Below are positions 42,870-53,571 of a stretch of 64,000 nucleotides of DNA, piece after piece. A program made the translations under genes and the position numbers. The stretch spans positions 79,257,441-79,321,440 of the forward strand of contig CM036753.1 in NCBI GenBank assembly GCA_020796225.1, read 5' to 3'. The stretch is from Arion vulgaris. Lineage: Eukaryota > Mollusca > Gastropoda > Stylommatophora > Arionidae. The notes beneath the pieces were generated by a model. It saw only the letters and a program-made list of their open reading frames with translations. It had not been told where the DNA came from and did no database searches. The first letter of the stretch is position 1; each line of letters begins with the position of its first letter.

Positions 42870-43345
42870 CTTTGAAAATGACTAAAGATATAGAAAGTAA
42901 GTTGAATGAATTAGAAAATAGATGTTTGAGAAAAATAAAGATGATAAAAGGGAACGAATTCAGGAGAAGGGATGAAATCAGAGAAATGTTATGTCAACCA
43001 CTAGTAACAACTGTTATAAGAAGGAGAAGATGAAAACATTTTGGGCATACCTTGAGAAGAAATGATCAAAGTATACTAAAGCAGGCATTGAAGTGGAAGG
43101 CCAAAAAATGGTTTAAGAAATAGAGGACGCCATATGGACTTATGGCGAAGCACGTAAAGCAGGTCAAGTATTCAGACATACTGAAACAAAGTTTGCTGAG
43201 AGACAAGAAATATCAGACTCAATTTCATGGATGAGATGGGTGAGTTGCCCAGGACAAAGCGGTATGGATAAATTACTTGCAGATCCTATGTAACGTTCAA
43301 CAATACGAGAGGAATATAATAATAATAAAAATAATAATAATATGC
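42870..43345 (+). pseudogene. LINE carboxy-terminal fragment with (AAT)n tail
   Basis: Reads MTKDIESKLNELENRCLRKI, IKGNEFRRRDEIREMLCQP, then HFGHTLRRNDQSILKQALKW and, further on, VAQDKAVWINYLQILCNVQ. It ends in AATAATAATAAAAATAATAA. These are typical last motifs of a LINE (RRDEIREML, GHTLRR, ALKW). Frame-broken and 5'-truncated. Confidence 0.78.
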
Positions 43346-43675
43346 AAAACAAATCTATGTTTTAAACGTCAAACATGGACACTATTTAAGGTGTAAGAGA
43401 GAACAATATAAGTGTGTGCAGCAAGGTTTGAGAATATCCATCAAATTTACCAGAATAGATAGAATGAGAATTGAAATTGTCAGAACAACAATTATCATAA
43501 AATGTGGAGAGAGGCATGAAATAAAGCTTTTTAAACTACCACTTTTCAGCTAGACAATAAGATTACATGGTGTGAAAGTGTAAGGTAAACCAAAGAAAAG
43601 AAACACGTACTACAGGAACATGAACTCACAACAATTTCACCCACATATTTGTTTCACCAACTTCTTGTTTTTCTT

Positions 43676-43920
43676 AGAACGCTCCATATCGACCACTTGT
43701 TAACCACTTTGTGTTATGTGTATGTGACCTGAGCTTAAGAGCAATTGTATGTTGTGTCAGTTATGCGCCTACAAGTAGGCCAGCACATCCGATTTCTGCG
43801 ACGGTTTTTATTTACTAGGGTAGCTTTCCTAGGATCTAACTCAGTCGCATCTTACGACATGCCTTGTAGGTTGCAGTGGTACTATTCTTTGCTTCCTTGC
43901 GGGCTCAGGCACCACATGGG
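43676..43920 (-). repeat. SINE2 copy, inverted
   Basis: On minus: ACCCATGTGGTGCCTGAGCC, AAGCAAAGAATAGTACCAC, CATGTCGTAAGATGCGACTG, AGCTACCCTAGTAAATAAAA, CTACTTGTAGGCGCATAACT, TGGTCGATATGGAGCGTTC. Complete at the 5' end; the tail is followed by AAGAAAAACAAG. Confidence 0.9.
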
Positions 43921-44089
43921 TAGGCTCACCAACGTAAAAGCTAGCTTATCATGTCACTTCACGACATAAATTGATAGACAAGTCAGGATACAAAATATCA
44001 AGACGAAAATATTGAATCGACTTTTTAATTTGGGTAATTGAGTTCACACTAGAGGCATTCTGACACATTATGTTACAAACATCAACATC

Positions 44090-44545
44090 TTCAACGTCTC
44101 GTGTTCAACGGAACGATGTTGTTGTATCTGACTCTCAGTCGATGCTTCACAAGATCCAGAAGGGCAGGTTTCGGTATGGGGTGTCGTCTATAGAAGTTTC
44201 TAACCTGCAGAGACTTACGTGGATATAGTGTCCTGTGTGTTTACGGTAATGAGAGAGCGGACAAGCTTGCATCAACATCATAATTTTGTTGGGGAGTTGA
44301 AGATAGATAAGGGGAATATTCTTCAGTCTCTTCGCGACTGTCTATTGGATGAGGACACTAAAATAGATGTTGAATCGATCCAACGATTGAGAGAGTAACC
44401 CGTTGTACAAGTAGAATTTGATGTCTGAGGGGCAGAGTGAGAGGTCTGTTTAATCAGTGAGCCACGAAAACCATCAGTATGCATACTCTTCGATATCTGT
44501 TGGGGAAGACTGAGCACCTATGCGTCTGCCCGAAGTGGAATTATG
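44090..44545 (+). pseudogene. LINE RNase H fragment
   Basis: Read in several frames: SMLHKIQKGRFRYGVSSIEV, SNLQRLTWI, then NERADKLAST-like (GGTAATGAGAGAGCGGACAA), GELKIDKGNILQSLRDCLL, DEDTKIDVESIQRLRE, then HTLRYLLGKTEHLCVCPKWN-like. The NERAD block is the RNase H active-site region of I-group LINEs. The piece at 59166-59360 (-) (STASIVGQLKIDW, EVDTKIDI) is the same family. Multiple stops. Confidence 0.78.
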
Positions 44546-44629
44546 TCAGTTTAGTAGCCAATAACCAATTCAACGCAATATACGTTCACTAAAATAATGT
44601 ATCCTTTCAGACTTTAGAGAATGAAATAC

Positions 44630-44790
44630 ATGTCACTTGACATGTGTGAGCCTAGTGTTCAGGAGGTACGAGGGCTAATTCCTTTCCTCAATCGGAGACG
44701 TCTAGTGTGAGATAGAACCCACAATCCGTGTGTGTTGGAGTCGATAGACGAACGCGTATGCGTTACGCTATCCCGCCCCACTTTGCAATT
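44630..44790 (-). repeat. SINE5-like tRNA-derived repeat, inverted
   Basis: On minus: GGGATAGCGTAACGCATACG, CGTTCGTCTATCGACTCC, GGGTTCTATCTCACACTAG. Then a body continues to GAACACTAGGCTCACACATG. Matches 61895 (+) and 2440 (-). Confidence 0.7.
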
Positions 44791-45027
44791 ACTACTTTGT
44801 TATAATGTGGAAAAAATGTACAAGAAATTAGAGCGTTGCACAAACAAGGGCAGACAACTGGTCCTGTTTGCAGTGAAGATGAACAAGAAACATTATGATA
44901 CCAGACCAGTAACAAGAGGAAATACCACCCCTGAGACCGGATCCTGGTGAAAATATCACCCCAAATATTAATTTCACTCGACGCCACTTATCTCTCTAAC
45001 CGGGTTTGCTCAATCAGGGGACATGTC

Positions 45028-45105
45028 TTCTCTCTCTCTCTCTTTCCTTTTCTTTCTCTCTCTTTCTCTCGTCTCTCTCTTTTTCTCGTACGTTGTTTTT
45101 GCTTT
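45028..45105 (+). repeat. CT-rich microsatellite
   Basis: CTCTCTCTCT with TTT and CTTTC interruptions. Confidence 0.85.
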
Positions 45106-45379
45106 GACCATTTGTGTCTATTTCTCTTTCTCTCTTCACCTTTCAACTCCCAACGGAGCACAGGTCTTCAACAATCTTCTTCCAGCTCTTCCTCTCTTGC
45201 CATCTCTTCCAATTATTTCCAGTCTATTTCATTACTACTTTATTCCGTCATTCTTATTTCTTAATCTTGTACATTTGTCTCATTTAATTTGACAAAATCC
45301 TCTGTAATCTTCATGTCTAACCTTCTCTCTAACTTAAACGTTGATACGCACTGTGTATTCTTACCATCATCCTCAGGTG

Positions 45380-45590
45380 CCGTCTCCACATCGAATGTTG
45401 GCCTGCAATCAGTGGCGGCGCTGTCTCCACATCGAATGTTGGCCTGCAATCAGTGGCGGCGCTGTCTCCACATCGAATGTTGGCCTGCAATCAGTGGCGG
45501 CTCCGTCTCCACATCGAATGTTGGCCTGCAATCAGTGGCGGCGACGTCTCCACATCGAATGTTGGCCTGCAATCAGTGGCGGCTGGTGAT
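45380..45590 (+). repeat. 41-bp tandem repeat, 5 units
   Basis: CTCCACATCGAATGTTGGCC, TGCAATCAGTGGCGGC; repeated at 45384, 45425, 45466, 45507 and 45548. It is not related in sequence to the 41-bp satellite at 29836. The open frames through it follow from absence of stops in the unit. Confidence 0.95.
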
Positions 45591-45689
45591 CATTTTTGTT
45601 TGTGGGGCCAGACAAACATTTTCGGAAAAATCATGGTTTTGTGTTAGGTTATATTTTAATTTATTTTTAAAAATACACATTAATTTTGG

Positions 45690-46250
45690 TGGGGCCCGGC
45701 CCCGTATGCCCTTAATGACGAGCCCCACTGGCTGCAATGAATCTCCAGCATCCTCTGTCTTTTGCCTTGGTGTTGCACACTGCCAGACTGTAACATGTCC
45801 ATTTCTTAAAGTTTCCTCCCACTTATCTCTCGGTCTTTCTCTTGCTCTTCCCCCTCAACTTTTCCCTCTAGTAAAGATTTTATCATGGTGTCATGTCTTT
45901 TATGTGCCCAAAATACTTTGCTTGTCTGAATTTTATTTCTCTTAATAATGATTTCTTCATGCCTATTTTTCCTAAAACTTGATTATTTGTCTGTTTTTCT
46001 GTCCATAAAACTGCCTATTCTTCTATATATCCACATCTCAAATGCATCAATTCTGTCTTCTAACTGCTTGTTCATTCTTCCCATAAAACTGCTTAAATCG
46101 TATTCCATTATAGCTTCCAACTCTATATCTTCCTTTCTGTCAAGCATTCTTTCTCTCGCTCCCTAATTATTTTAACTCTAAATATTTTTATTTCTGATCT
46201 CTTCTCTTCTATCTCAATAAACGTTCTTTATCAACTCATTTCCTTTGTGC
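45690..46250 (-). pseudogene. LINE carboxy-terminal fragment
   Basis: Minus-strand frames give KVFWAHKRHDTMIKSLLEGK, GERARERPRDKWEETLRNGH and VTVWQCATPRQKTEDAGDSL. Upstream is a decayed RIDAFEMWIYRRI-like piece (reverse of ATATATCCACATCTCAAATGC). These are the usual LINE closing motifs (KVRGRP..KW). Inactive. Confidence 0.78.
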
Positions 46251-46640
46251 TGCAATGAAGGACATCTCTCCTAAAAATTATCTAATAATTAATGTGCGTT
46301 TAATCTTGGTTATTACATGCACACAAGAAGGGGGTGGCATTAACACAATGACAGGGGAATAGCGTTTAGACAATACAACAATGAGAGAGAGAATAGCAAT
46401 TTAATGAAAACTCTAACTAAACAAGGGAAGATCGGCTGTATGGAACGATTCTTTCATGACTGTTAAGGCGTTTATACAAAAAAAATATCGTTTGGAAATG
46501 CGCAGTAATTTAACGTATTTTAATAGCAAGTTCCTTTTAGATGATTTCCGCCTGTACCAGCACTAATGTGATTTTCTAACACGCGCACATATCGATCTGG
46601 TGGCTATAACAAACAGATGCTCACTGATGTCTGTTTGTAT
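46251..46640. other. No gene seen; distal TLX upstream region
   Basis: No repeat family recognised. It is the longest repeat-poor stretch before the TLX exon. Confidence 0.4.
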
Positions 46641-47116
46641 CTGTATCGGTGCACGTCTGGGCGGGCCCCACCCAAATGGTCATTATCGGACGCCAATCGG
46701 GGAAAGAAGTTGATTCTCTACAGGAGATGCTAATTACGTTGGCCAATCGCTGACGTTTCATTGGTGAGTGCCTCTGGGAAATCTGTCACAAGAACAAACT
46801 CACGTGCTAGGAAGAATGCAGACGATCGGTCGTGAATAACATTCGACCAAGTCTTAGATTGTTCACTTAGTATTTTTTTGAAATGCCACACAAGCGGTGG
46901 TCAGTGGCTAGAGATTTTAACCAGCAAAACAGAACAAGAGATCACGTATTGTCAATGCTGTAGATGTTATATATTTCTGAAGCATAACTGTTTACTATAA
47001 ACGCTGCCTGAGACTCTTCACTAGTAGTCTGTTATATTTGAAGACATGATTGCAAAGCGCAATATCTGAAGACCTTGTAGAGGACATTATTTTGAGACAT
47101 TTTTGTGTGTATATCA

Positions 47117-47159
<43 letters not shown>

Positions 47160-47549
47160 GCTCTCTCTCTCGCTAAGAATTAATTGTGGTTAGATAATCT
47201 ATGACGATACCAGAAATCTTGATCAGTGAGTAGGAAACATTTCGATTTTTATAAATAGTGACGACATATCAAAGATGATATACAGGAACAATCGACTTGG
47301 ATATATGTTTAAAAACAATGTAAGTTTAGTGTATTGAGCAGATATTAAAGCAATTATTAAGTGACAATATCATATTTTATTTGTTTAGGAAACGAAACAA
47401 GTGTGTACCTAGTTTTGGATAAGGTAATCTAAACTTAGTACACAAGATCCATTGGTCATATCGACAAAATGTTTCATCCATGCTTTTACTGTTAATTTTA
47501 GAATAATAATTCTGTGTGATTCATCGTGTCGACTGTGAGTACATTCAAA
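46641..47549 (+). promoter_or_regulatory. Candidate TLX promoter and 5' untranslated region
   Basis: Two CCAAT boxes (GACGCCAATCGGGG near 46690 and TGGCCAATCGCTGACG near 46740) and a GC-rich block (GGGCGGGCCCC near 46659) lie upstream. A CT tract covers 47118-47172, and a TATA-like TTTATAAATAG is near 47249. An in-frame TGA at 47517 closes the coding frame upstream, so the first ATG at 47550 is the probable start. Which element is the true core promoter cannot be told from sequence alone. Confidence 0.45.
47118..47174 (+). repeat. (CT)n microsatellite in the TLX upstream region
   Basis: CTCTCTCT run with TTTC and CG interruptions. Confidence 0.9.
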
Positions 47550-48187
47550 ATGCATTCATGCACATTTGGTGACCTAAATTACAATAACAATATTAGTGGT
47601 GAAAAATATAGAGAAGTTGATGATGAAAATGTAGACACTGAAGCAAGTCATGGAAATAGTGAGAACAATTTCAGTTCTGTTAACGATAGGTGTGAGGAAG
47701 AAGATTTAGATAATAGCGATGAGAGTGATGAAGAACGTGAAGAAAAGCTTCCTGTTGTAATTGAAGCTAACGATAACGTAATGAACAAACCAAGCAATCG
47801 TGTCATAGAAAAGCAAAAGTGTCAGAGCTATACAGACTTCAAGACCGAACAAAGCGAAGCTCAAGCAACTTATCGGAAACGAACATCGCAACTTTCTTTT
47901 GGAATAGATCGTATTCTCAATCAAGAATCATCAGCTCCAGTACATGACGATGTCATGATAGACAAAAACAGTTCAAGCTCGCACAATGTGAGGCTACAGG
48001 TCTTATATCATGTATCCTCATCACCATCACCAACACTACCAACGTCAGTTATGTCATGTTCGCCAGGAAGAAGCTCGTCTCCTGTTTCTGTGGGAGCAAC
48101 AAGAGTAGGATCTGTAGACATATTACCTATGACCTCATTCCATTCACCCTTTTTACCATCAGAGGCGTGTAGAATTGACTCGACAAG
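47550..48187 (+). CDS. Tlx: TLX/Hox11-type homeobox gene, first coding exon (partial)
   Basis: Encodes the amino-terminal 212 residues of a probable homeodomain transcription factor of the TLX (Hox11, fly clawless/C15) group, acting in the nucleus. Residues 21-68 are acidic. Residues 116-124 read SFGIDRILN, an eh1-type Groucho-binding motif; TLX proteins carry a nearly identical SFGIDQILN. A Ser/Pro-rich linker follows (157-180). The exon closes with IDST before a donor AAG|GTAGGT at 48187/48188 (phase 2), where TLX proteins have an ESNRR-type stretch before the homeodomain. Start chosen at the first ATG after an in-frame stop (context CAAAATGC). The 5' exon is longer and more acidic than in vertebrate TLX. 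No homeobox exon is found downstream to 64000, so the first intron must exceed about 15.8 kb. Not proven without the homeodomain. Confidence 0.75.
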
Positions 48188-48380
48188 GTAGGTCATTTGT
48201 TGTAATACATTATAACGTATTATATGTTTCTTCATTTTGTTATCCAACGTTCTACAATAGCAGCGTCTCAACTGTCATAGATCATATCTGGCAGTTGTTT
48301 ATGATGTGTACATCATTTTCTGATAACGTATTCTGTAGTACACACAATAAACATGCATGAATGCAAGTAGATATACGAAG
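48188..48380 (+). other. Start of TLX intron 1
   Basis: Begins GTAGGTCATTTG. No acceptor followed by homeodomain codons was found on the plus strand in the rest of the window, so everything to the right is probably intron or beyond. Confidence 0.5.
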
Positions 48381-48382
48381 CA

Positions 48383-48444
48383 AACACACACACACACAGA
48401 CAAGCACAAACATGCATGCTCATATATATATATAAATTTATAAA

Positions 48445-48484
<40 letters not shown>
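48383..48484 (+). repeat. (CA)n and (AT)n microsatellites
   Basis: ACACACACACAC near 48386, then about 60 bp of AT dinucleotide from 48421 to 48481. Confidence 0.9.
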
Positions 48485-48485
<1 letters not shown>

Positions 48486-48900
48486 TAGCAGTTTACCTGT
48501 TCTTCGCACAGGAAATTTAGCTTAATCTATTTGTAAAGTTCCTTAAAGGAAAATGCCACGTGACTTCAAAAACGGCTTCTTCCCCATTAAAAACAATCCA
48601 TTTTGTCTCCATGAAAGTTTGAAAACTTTGTCGGTTGGCCACGTACGATTAAAATGTCCCTCATTTCGATTGCCAGTAAAACCTGATACAACAGAATTCC
48701 CGTTCCCGTGAAAGTTTAATTTAGTTTAAATCTAGTGCTAATATTTCACCACTTTTAAATTTACCTTTGTTATCCTTTTCCGCTGATCTTCCGAGCCTAC
48801 ATAAACTCATTCCGACTGCCAGTAAAACCTGATACAATTGAATTTCCGTGAAAGTTGAAAAATAACAATTGGCTAATTAAATTTATTTAGATTATTAACT
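48485..48900 (+). repeat. Dispersed repeat with internal duplication
   Basis: Starts directly behind the AT run with CACTAGCAGTTTACCTGTTC, TTCGCACAGG, a head often seen behind AT runs in invertebrate genomes. Inside, GCCAGTAAAACCTGATACAA, TTGAATTTCCGTGAAAGTT occurs twice (about 48672 and 48818). Confidence 0.5.
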
Positions 48901-49395
48901 TATCAATATGTTTTTGAAAAAAATAAAAATTTGGCCGAGCATGAGATTGATCGTGTTGTCTTCAGGATAGCAATCACGCATCTTATGCATTCGTCTAGAG
49001 AACTAATATGTTCAAATACCAATTAATATGTTAGTATTCGTGTGATGTGCGAAAAACGCCACCCGACTATAACAACATGATCGTTTTGTGCATCACGTGA
49101 TCTCGAACGTCGTGAAAACATGGATAGACACTTTCGGCGATTTCTACACAGAATGATAATGTGCGTTAAGTTGGAATAGCGTTATAGAAAGGAACAAATA
49201 GTTTAGTTTGATAAGTTTTTCCTCTTCATATCTTTGAAAGCTACACTCTTGCCAAATTTCACGTTCGTGGGATGTCCAGATATCTTCAAACAATTGGGAC
49301 AGACATACAATTCCATTGATCGTTGTCTTATATATATTATATATATTGTATGTGTGTGTGTATGTGAGTGAAAGATTCTAGACTGTTTTGCATCG
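48901..49395. other. No gene seen
   Basis: AT-rich with a TATATATA/TGTGTGTG stretch near 49330-49365. No domain in the short frames. Confidence 0.4.
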
Positions 49396-49399
49396 TGGC

Positions 49400-49835
49400 A
49401 CATCGTGAAAAACGTATCAGAACTCATAGATAGAACATGAGACAGAGAGTTGTGAAAAACGTATCAGAACTCATAGCTAGAACATGAGACAGAAAGTTGT
49501 GAAATACGTATCAGAACTCATAGCTAGAACATGAGACAGAGTTGTGAAAAACGTATCAGAACTCATAGCTAGAACATGAGACAGAGTTGTGAAAAACGTA
49601 TCAGAACTCATAGCTAGAACATGAGACAGAGAGTTGTGAAAAACGTATCAGAACTCATAGCTAGAACATGAGACAGAGTTGTGAAAAACGTATCAGAACT
49701 CATAGCTAGAACATGAGACAGAGAGTTGTGAAATACGTATCAGAACTCATAGCTAAAACATGAGACAGAGAGTTGGGAAAAACGTATGAGAACTCATAGC
49801 TAGAACATGAGACAAAAGTTGTGAAAAACATGATA
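49400..49835 (+). repeat. 45-47 bp tandem array, about 9 units
   Basis: Unit GAGTTGTGAAAAACGTATCA, GAACTCATAGCTAGAACATG, AGACAGA. GTATCAG lies at 49414, 49461, 49508 and 49553. Units alternate between 47 bp (GACAGAGAG) and 45 bp (GACAGAG), so a two-base slip in the GA run is the main length change. Confidence 0.95.
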
Positions 49836-49889
49836 ATATCAGATTGCAACCTGAGACTGATGATGGTGATATATTTATATATTATTATG

Positions 49890-50112
49890 GAGGAGGGTCT
49901 CTGTGACGGAGCGGTAACATTTTTGTCCTTTCTGAAGGTCACGGGTTCGAATCTGGTCTTTCTGTTCATGAGTGCATTTTTTTCATAGGTTGTCGAAGCT
50001 GCATAGTTCCTGCTTTAAAGCAATACTCTCATCTTGTGGAGTGTCATTTCTGCTGAAAGTGCTACCGAGAGCCGTATGAGACGACCCGTTGCTATGAAGT
50101 CACTCATATGTC
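49890..50112 (+). repeat. SINE3 copy, diverged
   Basis: Head GGTCTCTGTGACGGAGCGG, B box GGTTCGAATCT, body TTCATGAGTGCATTTTTTTC, ATACTCTCATCTTGTGG and CATTTCTGCTGAAAGTGC, ending GCTATGAAGTCACTCATATG. More diverged than the other copies. Confidence 0.8.
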
Positions 50113-50127
50113 ATTAGACTTCATATG

Positions 50128-50375
50128 TGGGCGTATGTGGCGTAGCGGTAGTGAATTGATCGACAACCCAAGTCAAGAGTTTACCTTTTTCAAACTTCGT
50201 GGCAGAACTTTTGGAAGCAAATTTGTTCCCGTGGACTTTTACGAACGGTAAAACTAGACCCCACCGTTTAGTAAGAAATGATACACTACTGAACATATAA
50301 ATAAATTGTGTCTAGAAAATCAACGACTTGTTTACCGTGGTTAATGGTGACGTCATGTGAAGGATATGCCAGGAT
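50128..50375 (+). repeat. SINE4 copy with readable tRNA-like head
   Basis: A-box-like TATGTGGCGTAGCGGTAG, then TTCCCGTGGACTTTTACGAA, CCCCACCGTTTAGTAAG, TACACTACTGAACATATAAA and TGTCTAGAAAATCAACGAC. It follows a SINE3 directly, one of several SINE pairs in the window. Confidence 0.8.
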
Positions 50376-50984
50376 TTCCATTTTCATATGTACATATGTC
50401 TTTCCTTTCTTATTTACACATATATAAACTTCACAATAATAAAAAGTATATCTCAGAATTATTGTTGATATTTTGACGTATTGATGTAGATTTTCACAGT
50501 TAACTGCTGAAATGTTGACGTATTTATGTCGATTTTCACAGGTAACTTTGTTTATCTCAATCCTGTTGACACAAATGTTGACTTTTAGGTCAAATAAATA
50601 ATCTTCCTGGTTGCCGACAATTTTATAATCAGAGTGTGTGCGGATGTTGAGACAGTAGTAAAATGTTATCAGTATGACAGCTTGTAAATATTGATTTGAA
50701 TAATAATAATAATCATGAGTTGTTTTCTTTCCCTTAGAATAATACATTTGTCAAATTCATCTCTAACTAATTCTACAGGTAAATAAAACGTCAAGTTTCT
50801 TTCAAAGGTAAAAATATAGTTAATATATCGATAAAATGTAAAGTGATTAAGCTCTATCTATATTCTATTGACATAATGAATAGAGAAAATAAAACATTGA
50901 AATTTTGTTTTTTCTAGTTAGTTTAAGGAAGGATTCAACAATAAACATTCATTTTAAGAAAGAAAATGTAGATAGCAGGAACAT
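50376..50984. other. No gene; partly repetitive
   Basis: A minus-strand open frame at 50286-50747 contains an internal near-duplication (VNISAVNCENLHQYVKIS after VTCENRHKYVNISAV). This comes from a degenerate 50-60 bp DNA repeat around 50455-50570 (GATGTAGATTTTCACAGTTA; TATGTCGATTTTCACAGGTA). I see no domain. Confidence 0.4.
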
Positions 50985-51560
50985 AAATAAGAAGAACTAA
51001 ATTAAGAAGAACTAAATTAAGAAAATCACGTTAAGAAAAACTAAATTAAGAAGAACTAAATTAAGACAACTGTGTTAACAAGAACTAAATTCAGCAGAAC
51101 TAAATTAGAAAGAACTAAATTAAGAAGAACTAAGTTAATAAGAATTAAGTTTGAAAGAACTAAATTAAAAAGAACTAAACTGGGAAGACGGGTGTTAAGA
51201 AAAACTAAATTAAGTAGAACTAACTTAAGAAGAACTAAATTAAGAAGAACTACATTAACTAGAACGAAGTTCAGAAGAACTAAATTCGAAAAAAAAATTA
51301 AATTAGGAAAAACTAAATCAAGAAGAATTAAATTAAGCTAAGAAGAATCAAACTTAACAAGAACTAAAGAAAAAAAAAACTAAATTAGGAGGAAGTAAAC
51401 TAAGATTAACCAAGTTAAGAAGAAACAAAGAAGAACTAAACTATCAAGAACTAAGCTAACAAGAATCAAACTTACAAGAAATGAACTAAAAAATTAACTA
51501 ATAAGGAATGAATTAGCAAGGAATGAACTAGCAAAGGAATGAACTAGCAAAAAATGAACT
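50985..51560 (+). repeat. 15-bp (AAGAACTAAATTAAG) array, degenerate
   Basis: Roughly 35 copies of AAGAACTAAATTAAG with many substitutions, changing towards AAGGAATGAACTAGC at the right end. Because 15 is divisible by 3, a frame of 89 codons with RTKLR repeats stays open; it is a by-product. Confidence 0.93.
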
Positions 51561-52005
51561 AACAAGGAATGAACTAGCGGGGATGCTTCGGTGATACTGA
51601 ATAAATGTGCGTTTTAGGACAAAGTCATGTCTGTATGATATCACTCACATAAGCAAACAGAATGAATAATTGACAGAGAACAGGAAGTGTAAGAATTGAT
51701 AAAGTACATTTTTTTAAAAATAAAGGATGCAGTAAGACTTCTAAATTTCAAAACGAAAGGACAAGTATTGCTTGATCAAACCACATCATGTCATCATCAT
51801 CATCAAGTAGCGTGGGATGTGCTTAACGTTACACCATAAAAGAGATTCATATTTTCTTTTTATCATACATCAGATGTCATTCTCTTTTGCTGTCTTGCTA
51901 GTCATCTATTCAATCATGTATCAATCTTCGCCTCGTTCTGTCTCTTCTATACTTTTCTGGAATTTTTTTTTTCATATTTCCTTCGTGAATTACAAGTGAT
52001 CAATC
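51561..52005. other. No gene seen
   Basis: AT-rich, no family recognised. Confidence 0.4.
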
Positions 52006-52008
52006 AAT

Positions 52009-52425
52009 TGTGGCTAAGTAGTTAAGCCCTTTCCCTTGTGAGTCGAAGGTCGAGGGTTCGAATCCGGACCGCGCCGTTTTGTTCACGAGTGCAGTTTTTT
52101 CCAGAGACCACTAGGATTGTTGCTGGAGCTACGGAGTTTAAGGTGCAATAAACGAGGAAGACCAAGAGAGACTCTGCGTAGAACCATCACCAGAGAAGGC
52201 TCAACGATGGGCCTAGTAAACATCAAAGACTTAAAACAAATAGCAACGACATGGAGAGCTATGACCTCTGCCCTATGCGCCGCCCACAGGCCCAAGAGGA
52301 AAGACTAACTAAGACTAACTAACTCTCGGCAGGTGGTGTGCCATTTCTGCGGTGAGGGACCGAACCATATGGGGTAAAACCCGGTGCAATGAAGCCAATC
52401 CTTCGGCTTTCAAACCTTTAACCCT
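52009..52425 (+). repeat. SINE3 copy split by a LINE insertion
   Basis: The left part has GTTAAGCCCTTTCCCTTGTG, B box GGTTCGAATCC and body to GGTGCAATA near 52149. The right part resumes TCTCGGCAGGTGGTGTGCC at about 52321 and ends CAATGAAGCCAATCCTTCGG. Confidence 0.9.
52150..52320 (+). mobile_element. Short LINE 3' insertion inside SINE3
   Basis: Encodes the last part of a LINE protein, GRPRETLRRTITREGSTMG, LVNIKDLKQIATTWRAMTS, ALCAAHRPKRKD, stop, then the tail ACTAACTAAGACTAACTAAC. Same family and tail as 1-292. Strong 5'-truncation, so only about 170 bp were inserted. Confidence 0.88.
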
Positions 52426-52427
52426 TT

Positions 52428-52482
52428 TACAAGTGATCGATATGGAGCGTTCTAATAATAATAATAAGAAGAAGAATGGTTT
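52428..52482 (+). repeat. SINE2 3' end fragment
   Basis: TTTTACAAGTGATCGATATG, GAGCGTTC, then AATAATAATAAGAAGAAG. Only the last about 40 bp of SINE2 plus its tail. Confidence 0.7.
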
Positions 52483-52494
52483 ATTGATAGAATA

Positions 52495-52570
52495 TCAATC
52501 ATCATCATCAAGGTGCGTATCCTTTATAGGACGTTGCTCTCTTTGCAGCACATCTGAAATTCAACGGTAG
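52495..52570 (-). mobile_element. Very short LINE 3' insertion
   Basis: ATCATCATCATCAAGGTGCG, TATCCTTTATAGGACGTTGC, TCTCTTTGCAGCACATCTG matches the 3' end of the LINE at 27305-27990. A dead-on-arrival insertion of about 70 bp. Confidence 0.85.
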
Positions 52571-53565
52571 AACATCAATACACTTCGATAAAGAGCAATC
52601 TGTTCTCCGACAGCTTTCTTACACATGAGTATCTCAGTATCAATGTACGATATCTGTAGCACCGGCGAGGGTCTTCAATATAGCGTTGGATGAGATTTGA
52701 CAGGATATAAAATGTATATACAGTTCTAATTATTCCTTAATCCAGGCAGTTGCTTTGTAGTTAACTCTTACCCGATATTCTGAACACCAATTGTTCTGCC
52801 TATCTACCTATCTATTCTCTAATCATGTTTTGTCTTTCAGCGTTAGGTCGAAAATGGAGACACTTTGAGCGAGTCTCTCTCTGCACCGTGTCTTTCTTTC
52901 TTTTCTCCAGTTGTGAATTGCCTCACGCTTCAGGGTAAGAAGAGAGTTCTAGAACAGGCTTGTGTATGCGCTTCTTAAACAGTGTCTTTCGTCGCCTCTG
53001 TTATCTCTGAGACCCACATTTTGCGTTGCCGGCCTTTTGCTTTGTATCCACTGTATGGGAGTAACATTGCTATTTGTGGCGCACTGTCTTGTGTTATGTT
53101 TCTGTGAACACTTTAAACACGGCATCACTAAGATTAACGGATGTCTCTAATGTAACTAGGCACATTACCTTTCCTACCTGCCAACAGGTGGGTCTGTAAA
53201 TAATATGTCTGGAATCGTTTCAACAATCAAACGAACACATGCCATTCAAATAGAGAGGAGTAACAGTAGCGGAATTATGACCAACCTTCCCTTACCCTCC
53301 CTTCTATTATACATTTCTAGATTTGGGAGCAGTAAGATATTTAAGAACAAAGGATTTAAAACAAGAAAACATTGGAAACTTGGGGGAGGGGATTTTGACG
53401 GGTGTGGAGGGAAGTTCAGAGAGAAAGGATGCTACTATTGTTCACTACTATCAGATCTCTGGTCATGGAGTAATGTGACTTGACTGACATAATCAATTTA
53501 AACTAGTTGATATATTCATTTTTCTGGCTGCTTTTACTGTCTTATAAATATAATACCTCCCACTG
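52571..53565. other. No gene seen
   Basis: Open frames at 52962-53150 and 53205-53483 show no recognised domain. GTAGCACCGGCGAGGGTCTT (52652) resembles GTAGCACCGACGAGGTTTCC (53883), so a diverged dispersed repeat is present in both orientations or copies. Confidence 0.35.
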
Positions 53566-53571
53566 TGTTAT

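Noticed and set aside
51072..51341. A small basic (RTKL-repeat) protein
   Set aside because: It is the translation of a 15-bp repeat with no sign of selection.
53205..53483. A 92-codon plus-strand gene
   Set aside because: No recognisable domain, no repeat or splice support; probably chance.
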